Shown here: in pieces, positions 63,744 through 64,000 of the stretch | Position numbering within the stretch: position 1 is the stretch's first letter | Layout: each line of letters opens with the position of its first letter | DNA from: Agaribacter marinus | Lineage (GTDB): Bacteria > Pseudomonadota > Gammaproteobacteria > Enterobacterales > Alteromonadaceae | DNA: 64,000 nt | Assembly (NCBI RefSeq): GCF_030160655.1 | Contig: NZ_BSOT01000006.1 | Span: 682,001-746,000, forward strand | Reading direction: 5' to 3' | Position numbers and translations under genes: made by a program | Notes under the pieces: model-generated | What the model saw: the letters and a program-made list of their open reading frames with translations, nothing else | What the model was told of the DNA's origin: nothing | The model's database searches: none

Positions 63744-64000
63744 TCAGTCGTTGCTATTGTTTGTCAGCTCTGTGTCTACGAGTTCAGGCGCCTCAATACG
63801 TCGGTTGAGTGTTCTTAGTAACGCACTTTCAATCGATAACTTAATTTTCTTAAAGAATGCATCGTACTCTTTGACTAGTGATTCCGTAACTGTCCGTTCC
63901 TCGTTTTTATAGGCACTTAAGCGCTCTTTGTACTCAGCGACTAATGCACTGTTTTCAGGTGCTTCTACAATCTTTAATAATAAGGCAAGTGCATTTTCCT
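63744..64000 (-). CDS. Unrecognised protein, C-terminal part
   Basis: The last 84 codons of a minus-strand gene that continues past the right edge. The sequence is charged and helical (ERLSAYKNEERTVTESLVKE, then FFKKIKLSIESALLRTLN) with no known motif. It is transcribed toward olsF. Confidence 0.6.
   Translation of the reverse strand, partial: ENALALLLKIVEAPENSALVAEYKERLSAYKNEERTVTESLVKEYDAFFKKIKLSIESALLRTLNRRIEAPELVDTELTNNSND

Noticed and set aside
1-64000. CRISPR arrays, rRNA and tRNA genes
   Set aside because: No regularly spaced repeats were seen, and gaps between genes are mostly short with no cloverleaf or rRNA sequence recognised by eye.

Overview
The window looks like a chromosome segment of a marine, agar-degrading gammaproteobacterium of the Alteromonadales (Paraglaciecola/Glaciecola/Alteromonas-like). 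Three things suggest this: the classical gammaproteobacterial gene order amiB-mutL-miaA-hfq-hflX-hflK-hflC; protein sequences close to E. coli/Alteromonas orthologues (dnaB, hemE, nudC, queG, hemH); and a catabolic island with GH50, GH117, GH16 and GH2 enzymes typical of red-algal galactan (agar/porphyran) users. No phage, insertion sequence, CRISPR array, rRNA or tRNA was recognised. The assignment comes from reading the sequence; no database search was possible.

Layout. (1) 1-2.1 kb: 5' end of a LacI-type regulator with two LacI-like operators, a 51-codon relic of a GH3 beta-glucosidase that has lost its whole middle, a long hairpin, then dnaB. (2) 2.1-17.4 kb: housekeeping genes (OmpA-type porin, zur, nudC, hemE, queG, nnr, tsaE, amiB, mutL, miaA, hfq, hflX, hflK, hflC). 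(3) 17.4-22.5 kb: a four-gene minus-strand operon made of a coiled-coil protein, a membrane OmpA-type protein with a roadblock-like cytoplasmic part, a Ras-like GTPase and a PAS-GGDEF-EAL protein. It looks like a GTPase-to-c-di-GMP signalling module and is the best candidate for an undescribed system. (4) 22.7-28.3 kb: AbgT transporter, hemH, DUF4112 and DUF2237 proteins, ubiG, a quinone-oxidoreductase-like dehydrogenase.

(5) 28.3-47.7 kb: galactan island. GH50 is on the minus strand; an FG-GAP/ASPIC lipoprotein and a GH2 lipoprotein are on the plus strand; an eight-gene minus-strand operon reads GH16 - SSS symporter - GH117 - GH117 - FAD oxidoreductase - beta-propeller lactonase - ECF sigma - FecR/LamG anti-sigma. 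A working model is extracellular or periplasmic cleavage (GH16, GH50, GH2), import by the symporter, cytoplasmic release of anhydrogalactose by GH117, a possible oxidation/lactone step, and control by the ECF/FecR-LamG pair. The second GH117 copy has lost a catalytic aspartate, and the GH16 catalytic domain is interrupted by discoidin-like sequence. A TGTGTCAT element lies upstream of the three glycosidase transcription units. The island has no TonB-dependent receptor and no sulfatase.

(6) 47.7-64 kb: a cupredoxin and outer-membrane barrel pair, a periplasmic binding protein, a folM - TonB receptor - aguA - aguB operon (agmatine to putrescine), folE, a DUF1289 protein, a GH13 alpha-amylase lipoprotein, an aldo/keto reductase, a lipocalin gene fragment, a DinB-like protein, an OlsF-type ornithine-lipid synthase, and the 3' end of an unrecognised gene.
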